Positions 1 to 8,321 of a DNA stretch of 57,960 bases are shown piece after piece. The notes beneath the pieces are model-generated. The model did no database searches, was not told the DNA's origin, and saw only the letters and a list, made by a program, of their open reading frames with translations. Within the stretch, counting starts at the first letter, position 1, and each line of letters begins with the position of its first letter. The translations under genes were made by a program, and so were the position numbers. Origin of the DNA: Lachnospiraceae bacterium (GTDB lineage: Bacteria > Bacillota > Clostridia > Lachnospirales > Lachnospiraceae); contig JAFYAS010000014.1 of the NCBI GenBank assembly GCA_017540605.1, forward strand, positions 1 through 57,960, in the 5' to 3' direction.

Positions 1-26
1 AATCCTGCAAACATTCGCAATCCGCT

Positions 27-50
27 AATTTCCTGCGTTTGCAGGAAATT
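27..50. repeat. Perfect inverted repeat, 10-bp arms
   Basis: Arms AATTTCCTGC and GCAGGAAATT are separated by GTTT. No T-run follows either arm, so this is not an obvious intrinsic terminator. It sits just upstream of a second, longer inverted repeat. Role unknown; it could belong to the end of the gene that precedes the window. Confidence 0.6.
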
Positions 51-71
51 GCTACTTGCTCATGTTTGGGC

Positions 72-132
72 GGGTCAGTAAGTCAAAATGCTCATTCGTG
101 CAAGCACGATTCGCATTTTTGACTTTTGACCC
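72..132. repeat. Long imperfect inverted repeat upstream of the hydrolase gene
   Basis: Nested arms are visible: GGGTCA (72-77) with TGACCC (127-132), AAGTCAAAATGC with GCATTTTTGACTT, and CGTGC with GCACG at the tip. The fold would be about 60 nt with few mismatches. It ends directly before the proposed promoter of the next gene and overlaps its -35 region, so it may be an operator or cruciform-type element rather than a terminator. Confidence 0.55.
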
Positions 133-146
133 TGGTATCATATTAT
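119..146 (+). promoter_or_regulatory. Candidate promoter for the MBL-fold gene
   Basis: TTGACT (119-124), 16-bp spacer, TATTAT (141-146). It precedes the likely ATG at 230 by about 85 bp. The -35 lies inside the right arm of the long inverted repeat. This is inferred from consensus match only. Confidence 0.4.
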
Positions 147-229
147 AAAGTAAATCCTATGTAAAATAAAGTGTGGATTTATCATCATCTCTTTGGTACA
201 ATAAAGAACAAAAAAAGGTGGTAGAGAAT

Positions 230-859
230 ATGGGTAAAATTGTTGTAACGAATACACTTGGTGAGCTTTCCACCAACTGCTATACTGTATATGATACTGA
301 GACCAGAGAGGCTTTCATGATAGACCCTTGCGCTAATGCGCCATTTCTTATAGACATGGTGAACAATCAGCGCTTTAAGCTTAAGGCTATGTTGCTTACA
401 CATGGACATTGGGATCATATTGGGGCAGTGCCGGCTTTAAGAGAAGCCTTTCCTGAGGCAAAGCTTTATGCAGCGGATGCGGAAAAAAATGTTCTTTCAG
501 ATATTGGGAAGAATCTTTCTGCTATGTTTGGTACACCCCTGACACTTGAAGCTGACGAGTGGCTTTCTGAAGGGGATATTCTTAATTTTGCCGGACTTGA
601 CATAGAGTGTCTTTTGGTTCCCGGTCATACTGAGGGTGGTATGTGTTATTATATAAAGAGTGAGAATTGGATATTCTCTGGGGATACTCTTTTTGCGGGA
701 AGTATCGGTAGATCGGATTTCCCTACAGGCGACGGAGAGCTATTGATCTCAAAGATCAGTGAAAAGATACTTTCCCTTCCTGATGAGACTGTGGTATATT
801 CCGGTCACGGACCAAGAACTAAAGTGGGGATTGAAAAATCAGAGAATATGTTTTTTTAA
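230..859 (+). CDS. MBL-fold metallo-hydrolase (glyoxalase II-like)
   Basis: A 209-aa cytoplasmic metallo-beta-lactamase-fold hydrolase. The metal-binding set is visible: THGHWDH near residue 60, GHTEG (second His), SGDTLF (bridging Asp) and GHGP near the C-terminus. This is the pattern of small glyoxalase II-like thioester hydrolases in Firmicutes; the actual substrate cannot be read from sequence. The reading frame is open from 173, but ATG 230 is preferred because a GGTGG ribosome binding site lies at 218-222 and the residues before it are not typical of the family. It is followed after 21 bp by hemZ in the same direction, so the two are probably co-transcribed. Confidence 0.85.
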   Translation: MGKIVVTNTLGELSTNCYTVYDTETREAFMIDPCANAPFLIDMVNNQRFKLKAMLLTHGHWDHIGAVPALREAFPEAKLYAADAEKNVLSDIGKNLSAMFGTPLTLEADEWLSEGDILNFAGLDIECLLVPGHTEGGMCYYIKSENWIFSGDTLFAGSIGRSDFPTGDGELLISKISEKILSLPDETVVYSGHGPRTKVGIEKSENMFF

Positions 860-880
860 ATCTCTTGGAGAGAAAAGATT

Positions 881-2398
881 ATGATCTATCTTATACAGAA
901 TAAAAAGGAATATGACAATGATTTCAGAGTGATGGCTCAGGCCTTCTTTTGCAATGAAAAGATGGTTGCTATCGAGGATGAAAGTGAAGCGGTTTTGCCA
1001 CACCGCTTCATTTTGTGTGGGGAATATAATGACGATATGCTTTTGGTGAGCATATTTTCAGGTGTGGATGATGATAACAATCCTCATCTAGCTCCTGTGT
1101 CAATAGAGCTTTCCGACGATATCCTGATCAACCACAGAAGGATACATGCAGGGCTTTATAAGCTTTTAAGTTGTTATACCGGTAGGGAGTTACCTTGGGG
1201 TGATCTGACCGGAGTTCGTCCAACAAAGCTTGCCACGGAAAGACTTGAAATGGGCGAGGATGAAATGTCTATAAAAAGCTTTTTCATGGAAGAGCATTTT
1301 GCCACAGAGCAAAAGGCTGACATCTGTATCGAAACTGCAAAGAGGGAGCAAAGCCTTCTTAAAGCATACGGGTTTGAAAAAGGATATTTATCGGCTGATG
1401 GTGAGGAGTGTGCTCCTTTTTGCCTTTATATCGGTATACCCTTTTGTCCCACGAGATGCCTATATTGTTCCTTTGCCGCCTATCCTCTGGGCACTCATGC
1501 CAATAGAGTGACTCCTTATCTTGAGGCTTTAGAAAAGGAGATAGAAGCGGTTTCAAAATTATATTCGGGAAGAAAGCTTATTTCAGTATATTTCGGTGGA
1601 GGAACACCTACAGCTCTTTCGGCAAAGGAGCTTGATAGATTGCTTGATTCTACCTTTAAGGCCTTTGATCTTTCGGTACCGGATAACGGAAGGGTAAGTA
1701 CGAAAAATGGGGAGATAGAATTTACTGTTGAAGCGGGACGTCCTGACAGCATCACACCGGAAAAGCTTGAGGTGTTAAAACGCCATGGGATCACTCGTAT
1801 CAGTATAAATCCTCAGACTATGAGGGATGAGACTCTGGATGTGATCGGTAGAAGGCATAGCTCAACTGATACTATAAATGCATTTAATATGGCGAGAGAT
1901 ATGGGCTTTGACAATATCAATATGGATATGATAGTTGGACTTCCCGGAGAGAGTGTGGAGGATGTCAGGTACACTCTCGACAAGCTAAAGACATTGAATC
2001 CTGAAAGCATCACAGTACATTCTCTTGCTATAAAGAGAGCTGCTAGGCTCAATGAGCAGTTTGATGATTATTCCGACATGGTAAAGGGCAGCACCAATGA
2101 GATGTTGATTGCCGTAGATGAGGTGGCGAGAGAGCTTTCCATGAAACCCTATTATCTATATCGCCAGAAGAATATTCCCGGCAATATGGAAAACGTGGGT
2201 TATGCAAAGGAAGGGTGCGAGTGCATTTACAATATTCTCATCATGGAGGAAAAATGTGATATATTGGCTCTTGGAGCAGGTGGTTCTACCAAGTATGTTT
2301 TTCCCTCGGAGAATCGTATTGAGAGAGTTGAGAATGTAAAAAGTGTTGATGATTATATCGGAAGGATCGATGAGATGATAAAAAGGAAGATGCTATGA
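881..2398 (+). CDS. hemZ: Coproporphyrinogen dehydrogenase-like radical SAM protein HemZ
   Basis: A 505-aa radical SAM enzyme of the HemN/HemZ family. The 4Fe-4S/SAM motif is PFCPTRCLYCSFAAYP at about residue 185-200 (CxxxCxxC), followed by the YFGGGTPTAL motif and, further on, the MDMIVGLPGE segment typical of HemN-like proteins. The N-terminal about 160 residues carry the extension characteristic of HemZ. HemZ is named for oxygen-independent coproporphyrinogen III oxidation, but members in anaerobes without a full haem pathway may do other radical chemistry. GGAGAG at 867-872 supports the ATG start. Confidence 0.9.
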   Translation: MIYLIQNKKEYDNDFRVMAQAFFCNEKMVAIEDESEAVLPHRFILCGEYNDDMLLVSIFSGVDDDNNPHLAPVSIELSDDILINHRRIHAGLYKLLSCYTGRELPWGDLTGVRPTKLATERLEMGEDEMSIKSFFMEEHFATEQKADICIETAKREQSLLKAYGFEKGYLSADGEECAPFCLYIGIPFCPTRCLYCSFAAYPLGTHANRVTPYLEALEKEIEAVSKLYSGRKLISVYFGGGTPTALSAKELDRLLDSTFKAFDLSVPDNGRVSTKNGEIEFTVEAGRPDSITPEKLEVLKRHGITRISINPQTMRDETLDVIGRRHSSTDTINAFNMARDMGFDNINMDMIVGLPGESVEDVRYTLDKLKTLNPESITVHSLAIKRAARLNEQFDDYSDMVKGSTNEMLIAVDEVARELSMKPYYLYRQKNIPGNMENVGYAKEGCECIYNILIMEEKCDILALGAGGSTKYVFPSENRIERVENVKSVDDYIGRIDEMIKRKML

Positions 2399-2426
2399 AA
2401 AGATGTCGGAGCACTTTATTATTTCA

Positions 2427-2455
2427 TTGGAATAAAGCATTATCTGTGGTATAAT
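2427..2455 (+). promoter_or_regulatory. Promoter of the methionine synthase operon
   Basis: TTGGAA (2427-2432), 17-bp spacer, TATAAT (2450-2455). It lies in the 95-bp gap between hemZ and the activation-domain gene. No SAM or cobalamin riboswitch fold fits in the remaining 38 bp of leader. Confidence 0.6.
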
Positions 2456-2493
2456 TTTTTGGCGTAGTTTTAGAAATGTGAAAGGGAAAACAA

Positions 2494-3267
2494 ATGATCG
2501 ATCTGGAACGCCTTAATGATAAAGCTGCAGGGATCGCAGCTTATATTGAGTATGATGATATCCCCATCAATAAGAATGAAGTTCTTAGGTATAGCGGTAT
2601 CTCCGCCACAGCTATTGCGGGTATGAATTCCGGCAAAAATGATATGATCGAGGCGCTCATAAAAAGATGCGAGGCTTGTGGGAAAAATTGCGAGTTTTCC
2701 TTTGATCCGGAAGCTATAAGTAAAGCACATTGTCCCGATGATGCTGATTATGAGGGGATCGATCGACTTTATGAAGAAACGGCAGGGCTTTTAAGAGAAA
2801 AGCTTACCTATAGATTGGTATATCGACAGATAAGACTTGATGCGGATGAAAGTGATCTGTCGGTTCTTGAGTATTTTAGAAGCTCTAAAAAGCTTATGAA
2901 AAATCTTTCCGGTTGCAAAGAGGCAGTGATATTTGCAGCTACCATCGGGGCGGGGATAGATATGCTTATCCGTAGATATGAAAGGGTTGAACCTGCAAGG
3001 GGGCTGATGCTTCAGGCCTTTGGCGCAGAAAGAGTAGAGAGCCTTTGTGATAGATTTAACGACGAGATAAATGAAGCGGCAAAAAAAGCAGGACTTAATA
3101 CAAGACCCAGGTATTCGCCGGGCTACGGCGATCTAAAATTGGAGGTTCAACCGCTTATGCTTGAGCTTTTAAATGCTGAAAAGCGCCTTGGGATAACATT
3201 AAATGAATCCCTGCTTATGACGCCGTCAAAGTCGGTGACGGCCATAATAGGCATAGAAAGACCATAG
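2494..3267 (+). CDS. Methionine synthase reactivation-domain protein (stand-alone)
   Basis: A 257-aa protein resembling the C-terminal activation domain of cobalamin-dependent methionine synthase, here encoded as its own polypeptide. The SAM-binding signature is visible as RPRYSPGYGD at about residue 205, followed by the LL.P.KSVTAIIG segment at the C-terminus. The activation domain lets MetH be reductively methylated with S-adenosylmethionine when its cobalamin is oxidised. The partner MetH begins 12 bp downstream and lacks this domain, so the two products presumably form the full enzyme in trans. An AAAGGG ribosome binding site precedes the ATG. Confidence 0.85.
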   Translation: MIDLERLNDKAAGIAAYIEYDDIPINKNEVLRYSGISATAIAGMNSGKNDMIEALIKRCEACGKNCEFSFDPEAISKAHCPDDADYEGIDRLYEETAGLLREKLTYRLVYRQIRLDADESDLSVLEYFRSSKKLMKNLSGCKEAVIFAATIGAGIDMLIRRYERVEPARGLMLQAFGAERVESLCDRFNDEINEAAKKAGLNTRPRYSPGYGDLKLEVQPLMLELLNAEKRLGITLNESLLMTPSKSVTAIIGIERP

Positions 3268-3278
3268 GGAGAAAGTCA

Positions 3279-5702
3279 ATGAATATTCGTGAATATATGA
3301 AGGACAACTTTGTCATACTTGATGGGGGTATGGGAACACTTTTGCAGGAGGCGGGCTTAAAGCCCGGAGAGCTTCCTGAAAGATGGAATTATGAGCATCC
3401 TGAGGAGATAGTAAAGATCCACAGATCCTATTATGATGCAGGATCAAATGTGGTGCTTGTGAATACATTTGGCGCCAATTCGCTAAAGTTTGACGAGGAC
3501 GAGCTTAGAAGGATTGTCTTTGCTGCTTTTGACAATGCGAGAAAGGCAAGAGAGGAAAGCGTAAGCAAAAAAGAAAAATTCATCGCTCTTGATATCGGCC
3601 CCTGCGGAAGACTTTTAAAGCCCTATGGTGATCTGGAATTTGAGGATGCTGTGGAGGTATATGCCCAAACTGTTCGTTTGGGTGTTGAGGCTGGTGCTGA
3701 TCTTGTTTTTATTGAGACTATGAATGACAGCTATGATACTAAGGCAGCATTGCTTGCGGTTAAGGAGAATTCTGATCTTCCCGTGTTTGTTTCCAATGCT
3801 TACGGAAGTGATGGCAAGCTGATGACCGGAGCTTCTCCAGCTGCGATGATTGCAATGCTTGAAGGAATGCATGCGGATGCCATCGGAGCGAATTGCTCTC
3901 TCGGTCCTAAGCAGCTTCTTGGGGTAATGGATGAATATCTAAAGTTCGCTTCGGTTCCGGTCTTGCTAAAGCCCAATGCGGGACTACCGAGAAGCGAGAA
4001 TGGAAAGACGGTATATGATGTATATCCGCCGGAGTTTTCCGAGGATATCGCGGAGCTTATGAAAAAAGGACTAAGGATTGCCGGAGGCTGTTGCGGTACT
4101 ACACCTGATTATATTAGAGCAGTATCTGAAAAAGCCGAAGGGCTTACTCCTATTCCTGTAACAGCTAAGGATTATTCCTTGGTTTCGTCTTATACAAAGG
4201 CGGTTGAATTCGGAAAAGAGCCTGTGCTAATCGGTGAGAGGATCAATCCCACAGGAAAGAAACGCTTTAAGCAAGCACTTCGAGACAATGATATAGATTA
4301 TATTTTAGGAGAGGGATTAAAGCAACAGGATGCGGGAGTTCATGTTTTAGATGTCAATGTGGGACTTCCTGAGATCGATGAGCCTAAAATGCTTGAGTCT
4401 GTGGTAAAGGAGCTTCAGGCGGTATCTGATCTTCCGCTCCAGCTTGATACAACTGATGTTATTGCTATGGAGGCAGGACTTAGGTGCTACAATGGAAAGG
4501 CTATGGTCAATTCCGTAAATGGCAAGGAAGAGGTTATGAATGCGGTCTTTCCTCTTGTGGCAAAATATGGAGGATTTGTTGTGTGCCTGACTCTTGACGA
4601 GGATGGTATTCCCGATGATGCAGAAACCAGAGTAAAGATTGCAAGAAAGATTATAGAAAAGGCAAAGACCTATGGGATAGATAAGAAGGATCTGATATTC
4701 GATCCACTTGCTATGGCTATAAGTGCTGATACAAAGGCGGCTCTTTCAACCATTGAGGCTGTTGATCGGATCAGGCATGAGATCGGAGCGAACACTTCCT
4801 TAGGAGTTTCCAATGTATCCTTTGGACTTCCCGAAAGAAGTATAGTTACCTCAGCATTTTTTGCATCAACTCTTGAGAGAGGCTTATCCGCAGCTATCAT
4901 GAATCCATATTCCACAGAGATGATGAATGTTTATTTTGCATTCCGTGCTCTTCATGATATGGATGAAAACTGCATGGATTACATAGACTATGTGGGAAGG
5001 CTTCCGAAAATGGAGGTAGCAAAGCCGGCGGTAGATAATGCGGTGGCAGGAAATGTGACTGAGGACGGAAAGCCCTCTATGAGTGAGCTTCAGGCTGCTA
5101 TTGTAAGAGGTTTAAAGGACAAGGCCGGTGCTCTTACATCAACTATGCTTGAAACAGAGGATCCTCTTTTGGTAGTTCAAAGAGATGTCATTCCTGCTCT
5201 TGATATTGTGGGAAAAGACTTCGAAAAAAAGAAGGTTTTTTTACCTCAGCTATTGATGGCGGCGGAGGCGGCCAAGGCTTCATTTGAGGAGATAAAAAAG
5301 AGGATGTCTGCATCCGGTGGTGACGGCTCAAAGAGATGTACAGTCATCATTGCAACAGTTCACGGAGATATCCACGATATAGGAAAGAATATAGTGAAAC
5401 TCTTGCTTGAAAACTATGGCTTTGATGTGATCGATATGGGTAAGGATGTGCCTGAGCAGGATATAGTTGACATGGCTGTTGAAACTAAAGCTAAGCTTGT
5501 GGGGCTTTCTGCACTTATGACAACTACGGTTCCTGCTATGGAGGAGACTATAAAGCTTTTGCGTGACCAGGCCCCCTGGGTGAAGGTTGCAGTGGGTGGA
5601 GCAGTTATGACTCAGGAATATGCTGATTCCATCGGAGCTGACAGGTATTGCAAGGATGCAATGGATACAGTCAGGTACGCAGAGGAATTGGATGCGGAGT
5701 AA
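3279..5702 (+). CDS. metH: Cobalamin-dependent methionine synthase MetH, short form
   Basis: An 807-aa methyltransferase that moves a methyl group from methyltetrahydrofolate to homocysteine through cobalamin. Domains in order: homocysteine S-methyltransferase (about 1-290, zinc ligands in GANCSLGP and GGCCGTTP), pterin-binding domain (about 310-570, with the IGERINPTGKKRF start), cobalamin cap (about 590-690), and B12-binding Rossmann domain (about 700-805) with the lower-axial ligand motif VHGDIHDIGKNI. The roughly 350-residue reactivation domain of the E. coli-type enzyme is absent and is supplied by the preceding gene. GGGAGAAAG precedes the ATG. Confidence 0.95.
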   Translation: MNIREYMKDNFVILDGGMGTLLQEAGLKPGELPERWNYEHPEEIVKIHRSYYDAGSNVVLVNTFGANSLKFDEDELRRIVFAAFDNARKAREESVSKKEKFIALDIGPCGRLLKPYGDLEFEDAVEVYAQTVRLGVEAGADLVFIETMNDSYDTKAALLAVKENSDLPVFVSNAYGSDGKLMTGASPAAMIAMLEGMHADAIGANCSLGPKQLLGVMDEYLKFASVPVLLKPNAGLPRSENGKTVYDVYPPEFSEDIAELMKKGLRIAGGCCGTTPDYIRAVSEKAEGLTPIPVTAKDYSLVSSYTKAVEFGKEPVLIGERINPTGKKRFKQALRDNDIDYILGEGLKQQDAGVHVLDVNVGLPEIDEPKMLESVVKELQAVSDLPLQLDTTDVIAMEAGLRCYNGKAMVNSVNGKEEVMNAVFPLVAKYGGFVVCLTLDEDGIPDDAETRVKIARKIIEKAKTYGIDKKDLIFDPLAMAISADTKAALSTIEAVDRIRHEIGANTSLGVSNVSFGLPERSIVTSAFFASTLERGLSAAIMNPYSTEMMNVYFAFRALHDMDENCMDYIDYVGRLPKMEVAKPAVDNAVAGNVTEDGKPSMSELQAAIVRGLKDKAGALTSTMLETEDPLLVVQRDVIPALDIVGKDFEKKKVFLPQLLMAAEAAKASFEEIKKRMSASGGDGSKRCTVIIATVHGDIHDIGKNIVKLLLENYGFDVIDMGKDVPEQDIVDMAVETKAKLVGLSALMTTTVPAMEETIKLLRDQAPWVKVAVGGAVMTQEYADSIGADRYCKDAMDTVRYAEELDAE

Positions 5703-5706
5703 AATT

Positions 5707-5735
5707 TGATATAAGCACAAAGGTGTGCTAAACTT
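5707..5735 (+). promoter_or_regulatory. Promoter with an internal palindrome, DtxR-family gene
   Basis: TTGATA (5707-5712), 17-bp spacer, TAAACT (5730-5735). The spacer contains AGCACA-AAGG-TGTGCT (5715-5730), a perfect 6-bp inverted repeat placed where a repressor would block RNA polymerase. The downstream gene encodes a metal-dependent repressor-type protein, so autoregulation is plausible but not shown. Confidence 0.5.
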
Positions 5736-5787
5736 GTAACTGTTCTTATCGGATTTCATAGAATGGGTGTTTTGAAAGGAGAACGAA

Positions 5788-6165
5788 ATGAGCGCAAGAC
5801 CGAAGATCAATGAATCAAGCGAGGACTATTTAGAGACTATATTGATACTCAGTGAGAAGAATCCGGTGGTTAGATCCGTAGATATCGCTGAGGAAATGAA
5901 TTTTAAGAAATCCAGCGTGTCAGTTGCCATGAAGCACTTAAGGGAACGTGAGATGATCACGGTTACTAAAGAGGGCTTTATCTATCTGACTGATGAAGGC
6001 AAGAAGATAGCTGAGATGATATATGAGAGACACCTCTTTTTATCCGAGTGGCTGATGAAGCTTGGTGTTTCCAGAGAGACAGCTCTTGAGGATGCCTGCC
6101 GTATGGAGCATTGCATGTCTCAGGAGAGCTTTCTTGCAATGAAGAAGTTTATTGAAGAGGCGTAA
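5788..6165 (+). CDS. DtxR/IdeR/MntR-family metal-dependent regulator
   Basis: A 125-aa DNA-binding regulator. The N-terminal winged helix occupies about residues 1-62 (with the recognition-helix region FKKSSVSVAMKHLRER), and the metal-binding/dimerisation helix region about 65-125. The ligand-like motif ACRMEH has C-x-x-E-H spacing as in IdeR/DtxR; MntR has Glu in place of the Cys, so iron is a slightly better guess than manganese. An earlier His (ERHLFL) could complete the site. The C-terminal SH3-like domain of full DtxR is absent, as in MntR-size proteins. No metal transporter gene is adjacent. The ribosome binding site is AAAGGAG. Confidence 0.85.
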   Translation: MSARPKINESSEDYLETILILSEKNPVVRSVDIAEEMNFKKSSVSVAMKHLREREMITVTKEGFIYLTDEGKKIAEMIYERHLFLSEWLMKLGVSRETALEDACRMEHCMSQESFLAMKKFIEEA

Positions 6166-6219
6166 CTATCTACGCTGAGGCTTTCAGGTATGTTCTATCG
6201 GGATAAGCAGGCAAGCATT

Positions 6220-6241
6220 CGGTCCAGTTATTTAAGGACCG
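6220..6241. repeat. Hairpin in the leader before the sensor kinase
   Basis: CGGTCC and GGACCG arms enclose a 10-nt AT-rich loop. No U-tract follows, so it is not a normal terminator. It could be the end signal of the DtxR-type gene or part of a regulated leader; nothing else is visible in the 129-bp gap. Confidence 0.4.
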
Positions 6242-6294
6242 AGGCACTAGTATATTACAGGTATTAACAGTTAAAAAATGCGCGAGGTATATCT

Positions 6295-7623
6295 ATGCTT
6301 TTTAAGATGCGATGGAGATTCATAAAAGCCGCAATGATAGCAACATTTATTGCTCTTGTTTTTGTTGTGGGCGGGATCAACGTCGCATATTCTTATATAT
6401 CCGGAAGAAAGCAGGATGCAACCATTGATATGCTTATGAAGAGCCCTTTGGGCTCGGAGAATCCACCTACAAAGCCTGAGGGGGATAGTAATGATGATCC
6501 TCAGTCAAAGTCTGAAGGGAAAGATAAGGAAATCCCCCCTGAAAGACCTGATTTTCCCGGAGACAAAGGGATGGAAGGCTTTACTTTTTTTCTTGAAAAA
6601 AACAATCCTGAGATGCGGTTTATGAACAGGTATTTTACAGTGACTCTTGACTCCGAGGGAAAGCTTGTTGAGTCCAATGTGGACAACATAGTTTCAGTGT
6701 CGGAGGATGATGCTGTTACCTATGCTGAAGCGGTCTACCGAAGCAGTAAGCAAAAAGGATATTACAAGGGCTATCGCTATGCTGTTACCGAAGCCTCCGG
6801 CAACAAGCTTATTTTCTTTTTAAATATTTCCAGAGATACTGAACAACAAAAAACGGTTTTTTTGATATCCATAGGCATTTCTGTCGGTATGATGCTTATC
6901 ATTTTTGTGCTTTTATTCTTTCTTTCAAAGCGTGCCATCAATCCTTATGTTAAGGCTATGGAGCAGCAGAAACAGTTTATAACCAATGCGGGACATGAGC
7001 TGAAAACTCCCCTTACGTCTATTTCCACCAGTGCGGATGTGCTCTCCATGGATCTTCCGGAAAATGAATGGATAGATAATATCAGAAAGCAGATTGAGAG
7101 GATGACAAAGCTCGTGGGCGACCTGGTGATGCTTTCAAGATTTGATGAGGCTACACCCTTTTCTGAAAGATCAAGGATATCTCTTTCAGAAATATTGTCC
7201 GAGGCAGTTGAGCTATTTGTTCCGGTTGCAGAGGGTGGAAAAAGGTCTATCGAAGACAAGATATCAGATAGTATCTATACCATCGGAGATGAAAGTAGCA
7301 TAAAACAGCTGATATCTATTTTACTTGACAATGCTATCAAATATTCTCCCGAGAATAGTATCATTTCACTTGAATTGAAGAAAAAGAAAAATCGAGCATA
7401 TATCATAGTCAGTAACAAATGTGCATACGGGATTCCAAAGGAGCTTGACCGATTGTTTGACAGATTCTATAGACCGGATGAATCCAGAAGTACAAAGACA
7501 GGTGGATATGGGATAGGACTTTCTATGGCGAGAGCCATTGCCGAAGCACATAAGGGAACTATAAAGGCAAAGGATTTAGGAGATGAGCGGATAGCTTTTG
7601 AGGTGAAGCTTCCGATCAATTAA
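6295..7623 (+). CDS. Membrane sensor histidine kinase
   Basis: A 442-aa two-component sensor. One membrane segment lies at about residues 10-32 and a second at about 185-207. Between them is an extracytoplasmic region rich in Pro, Asp and Lys. The HisKA box ITNAGHELKTPLTSI holds the phospho-acceptor His at about residue 234, and the ATPase has N-box DNAIKYSPENS and G-box GGYGIGLSMA. The signal is unknown. The response regulator gene starts 13 bp after its stop. GAGGT at 6283-6287 is the probable ribosome binding site. Confidence 0.9.
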   Translation: MLFKMRWRFIKAAMIATFIALVFVVGGINVAYSYISGRKQDATIDMLMKSPLGSENPPTKPEGDSNDDPQSKSEGKDKEIPPERPDFPGDKGMEGFTFFLEKNNPEMRFMNRYFTVTLDSEGKLVESNVDNIVSVSEDDAVTYAEAVYRSSKQKGYYKGYRYAVTEASGNKLIFFLNISRDTEQQKTVFLISIGISVGMMLIIFVLLFFLSKRAINPYVKAMEQQKQFITNAGHELKTPLTSISTSADVLSMDLPENEWIDNIRKQIERMTKLVGDLVMLSRFDEATPFSERSRISLSEILSEAVELFVPVAEGGKRSIEDKISDSIYTIGDESSIKQLISILLDNAIKYSPENSIISLELKKKKNRAYIIVSNKCAYGIPKELDRLFDRFYRPDESRSTKTGGYGIGLSMARAIAEAHKGTIKAKDLGDERIAFEVKLPIN

Positions 7624-7636
7624 GGAGTTAGGATTT

Positions 7637-8308
7637 ATGAGAATATTGATAGCTGATGATGAAGTAGAGATAGCAAAGGCCTTGAAGGTTATTTTGGAAA
7701 AAAATAAATATAGTGTGGATATAGTTCATGATGGAATTTCTGCCTGTGATTTTATCGAGGAGATCACCTATGATGTGATAGTCCTTGATATTATGATGCC
7801 GGGGCTTGACGGTTATGGAGTATTAAAAAAGATAAGGGGAAAGGGAATTTCGACTCCTGTTCTTTTTTTGACTGCTAAGTCTGAGGTGGAGGATAGAGTG
7901 AAGGGACTTGATCTTGGAGCAGACGATTATCTGCCGAAGCCCTTTGCGACAAGCGAGCTTTTAGCGAGAGTAAGAGCACTATCTAGAAGGAGCGAAATTT
8001 TTTCTTCGTCGGTATTGAAGATAGGAAATACAAGCTTAGATCTTTCCACCTATGAGCTTTGCTTTGACGATAAAAGCGTGAGGCTAAATAATAAGGAATA
8101 TCAGTTGATGGAGCTTTTTATGCGATATCCCAAACAGGTTTTTTCTGCGGACAGACTTATGGAGAGGATATGGGGGCTTGATTCGGAAGCAGATATCGAT
8201 GTGGTTTGGACCTACATAGGTTTTTTGAGAAAAAAATTAAAGGAGCTTGATGCAGATATAGAGATCAAGACCATCAGAGGAGCGGGATATTCTCTTGGAG
8301 AAAGATAG
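7637..8308 (+). CDS. OmpR/PhoB-family response regulator
   Basis: A 223-aa regulator. The receiver domain spans about residues 1-115, with acidic pocket ADDE, phospho-acceptor Asp in VLDIMMPGLDG and the conserved Lys in LPKPF. The C-terminal winged helix spans about 125-222 (ends TIRGAGYSLGE). It is the cognate partner of the preceding kinase by position. Targets cannot be read directly; the following VWA-MoxR genes run in the same direction after a 13-bp gap and may be in the same transcript. Confidence 0.93.
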   Translation: MRILIADDEVEIAKALKVILEKNKYSVDIVHDGISACDFIEEITYDVIVLDIMMPGLDGYGVLKKIRGKGISTPVLFLTAKSEVEDRVKGLDLGADDYLPKPFATSELLARVRALSRRSEIFSSSVLKIGNTSLDLSTYELCFDDKSVRLNNKEYQLMELFMRYPKQVFSADRLMERIWGLDSEADIDVVWTYIGFLRKKLKELDADIEIKTIRGAGYSLGER

Positions 8309-8321
8309 TTTAAAATGAGGG

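Noticed and set aside
2399-2493. SAM or cobalamin riboswitch before the methionine synthase genes
   Set aside because: The gap is 95 bp with the promoter taking half; no conserved riboswitch core could be found.
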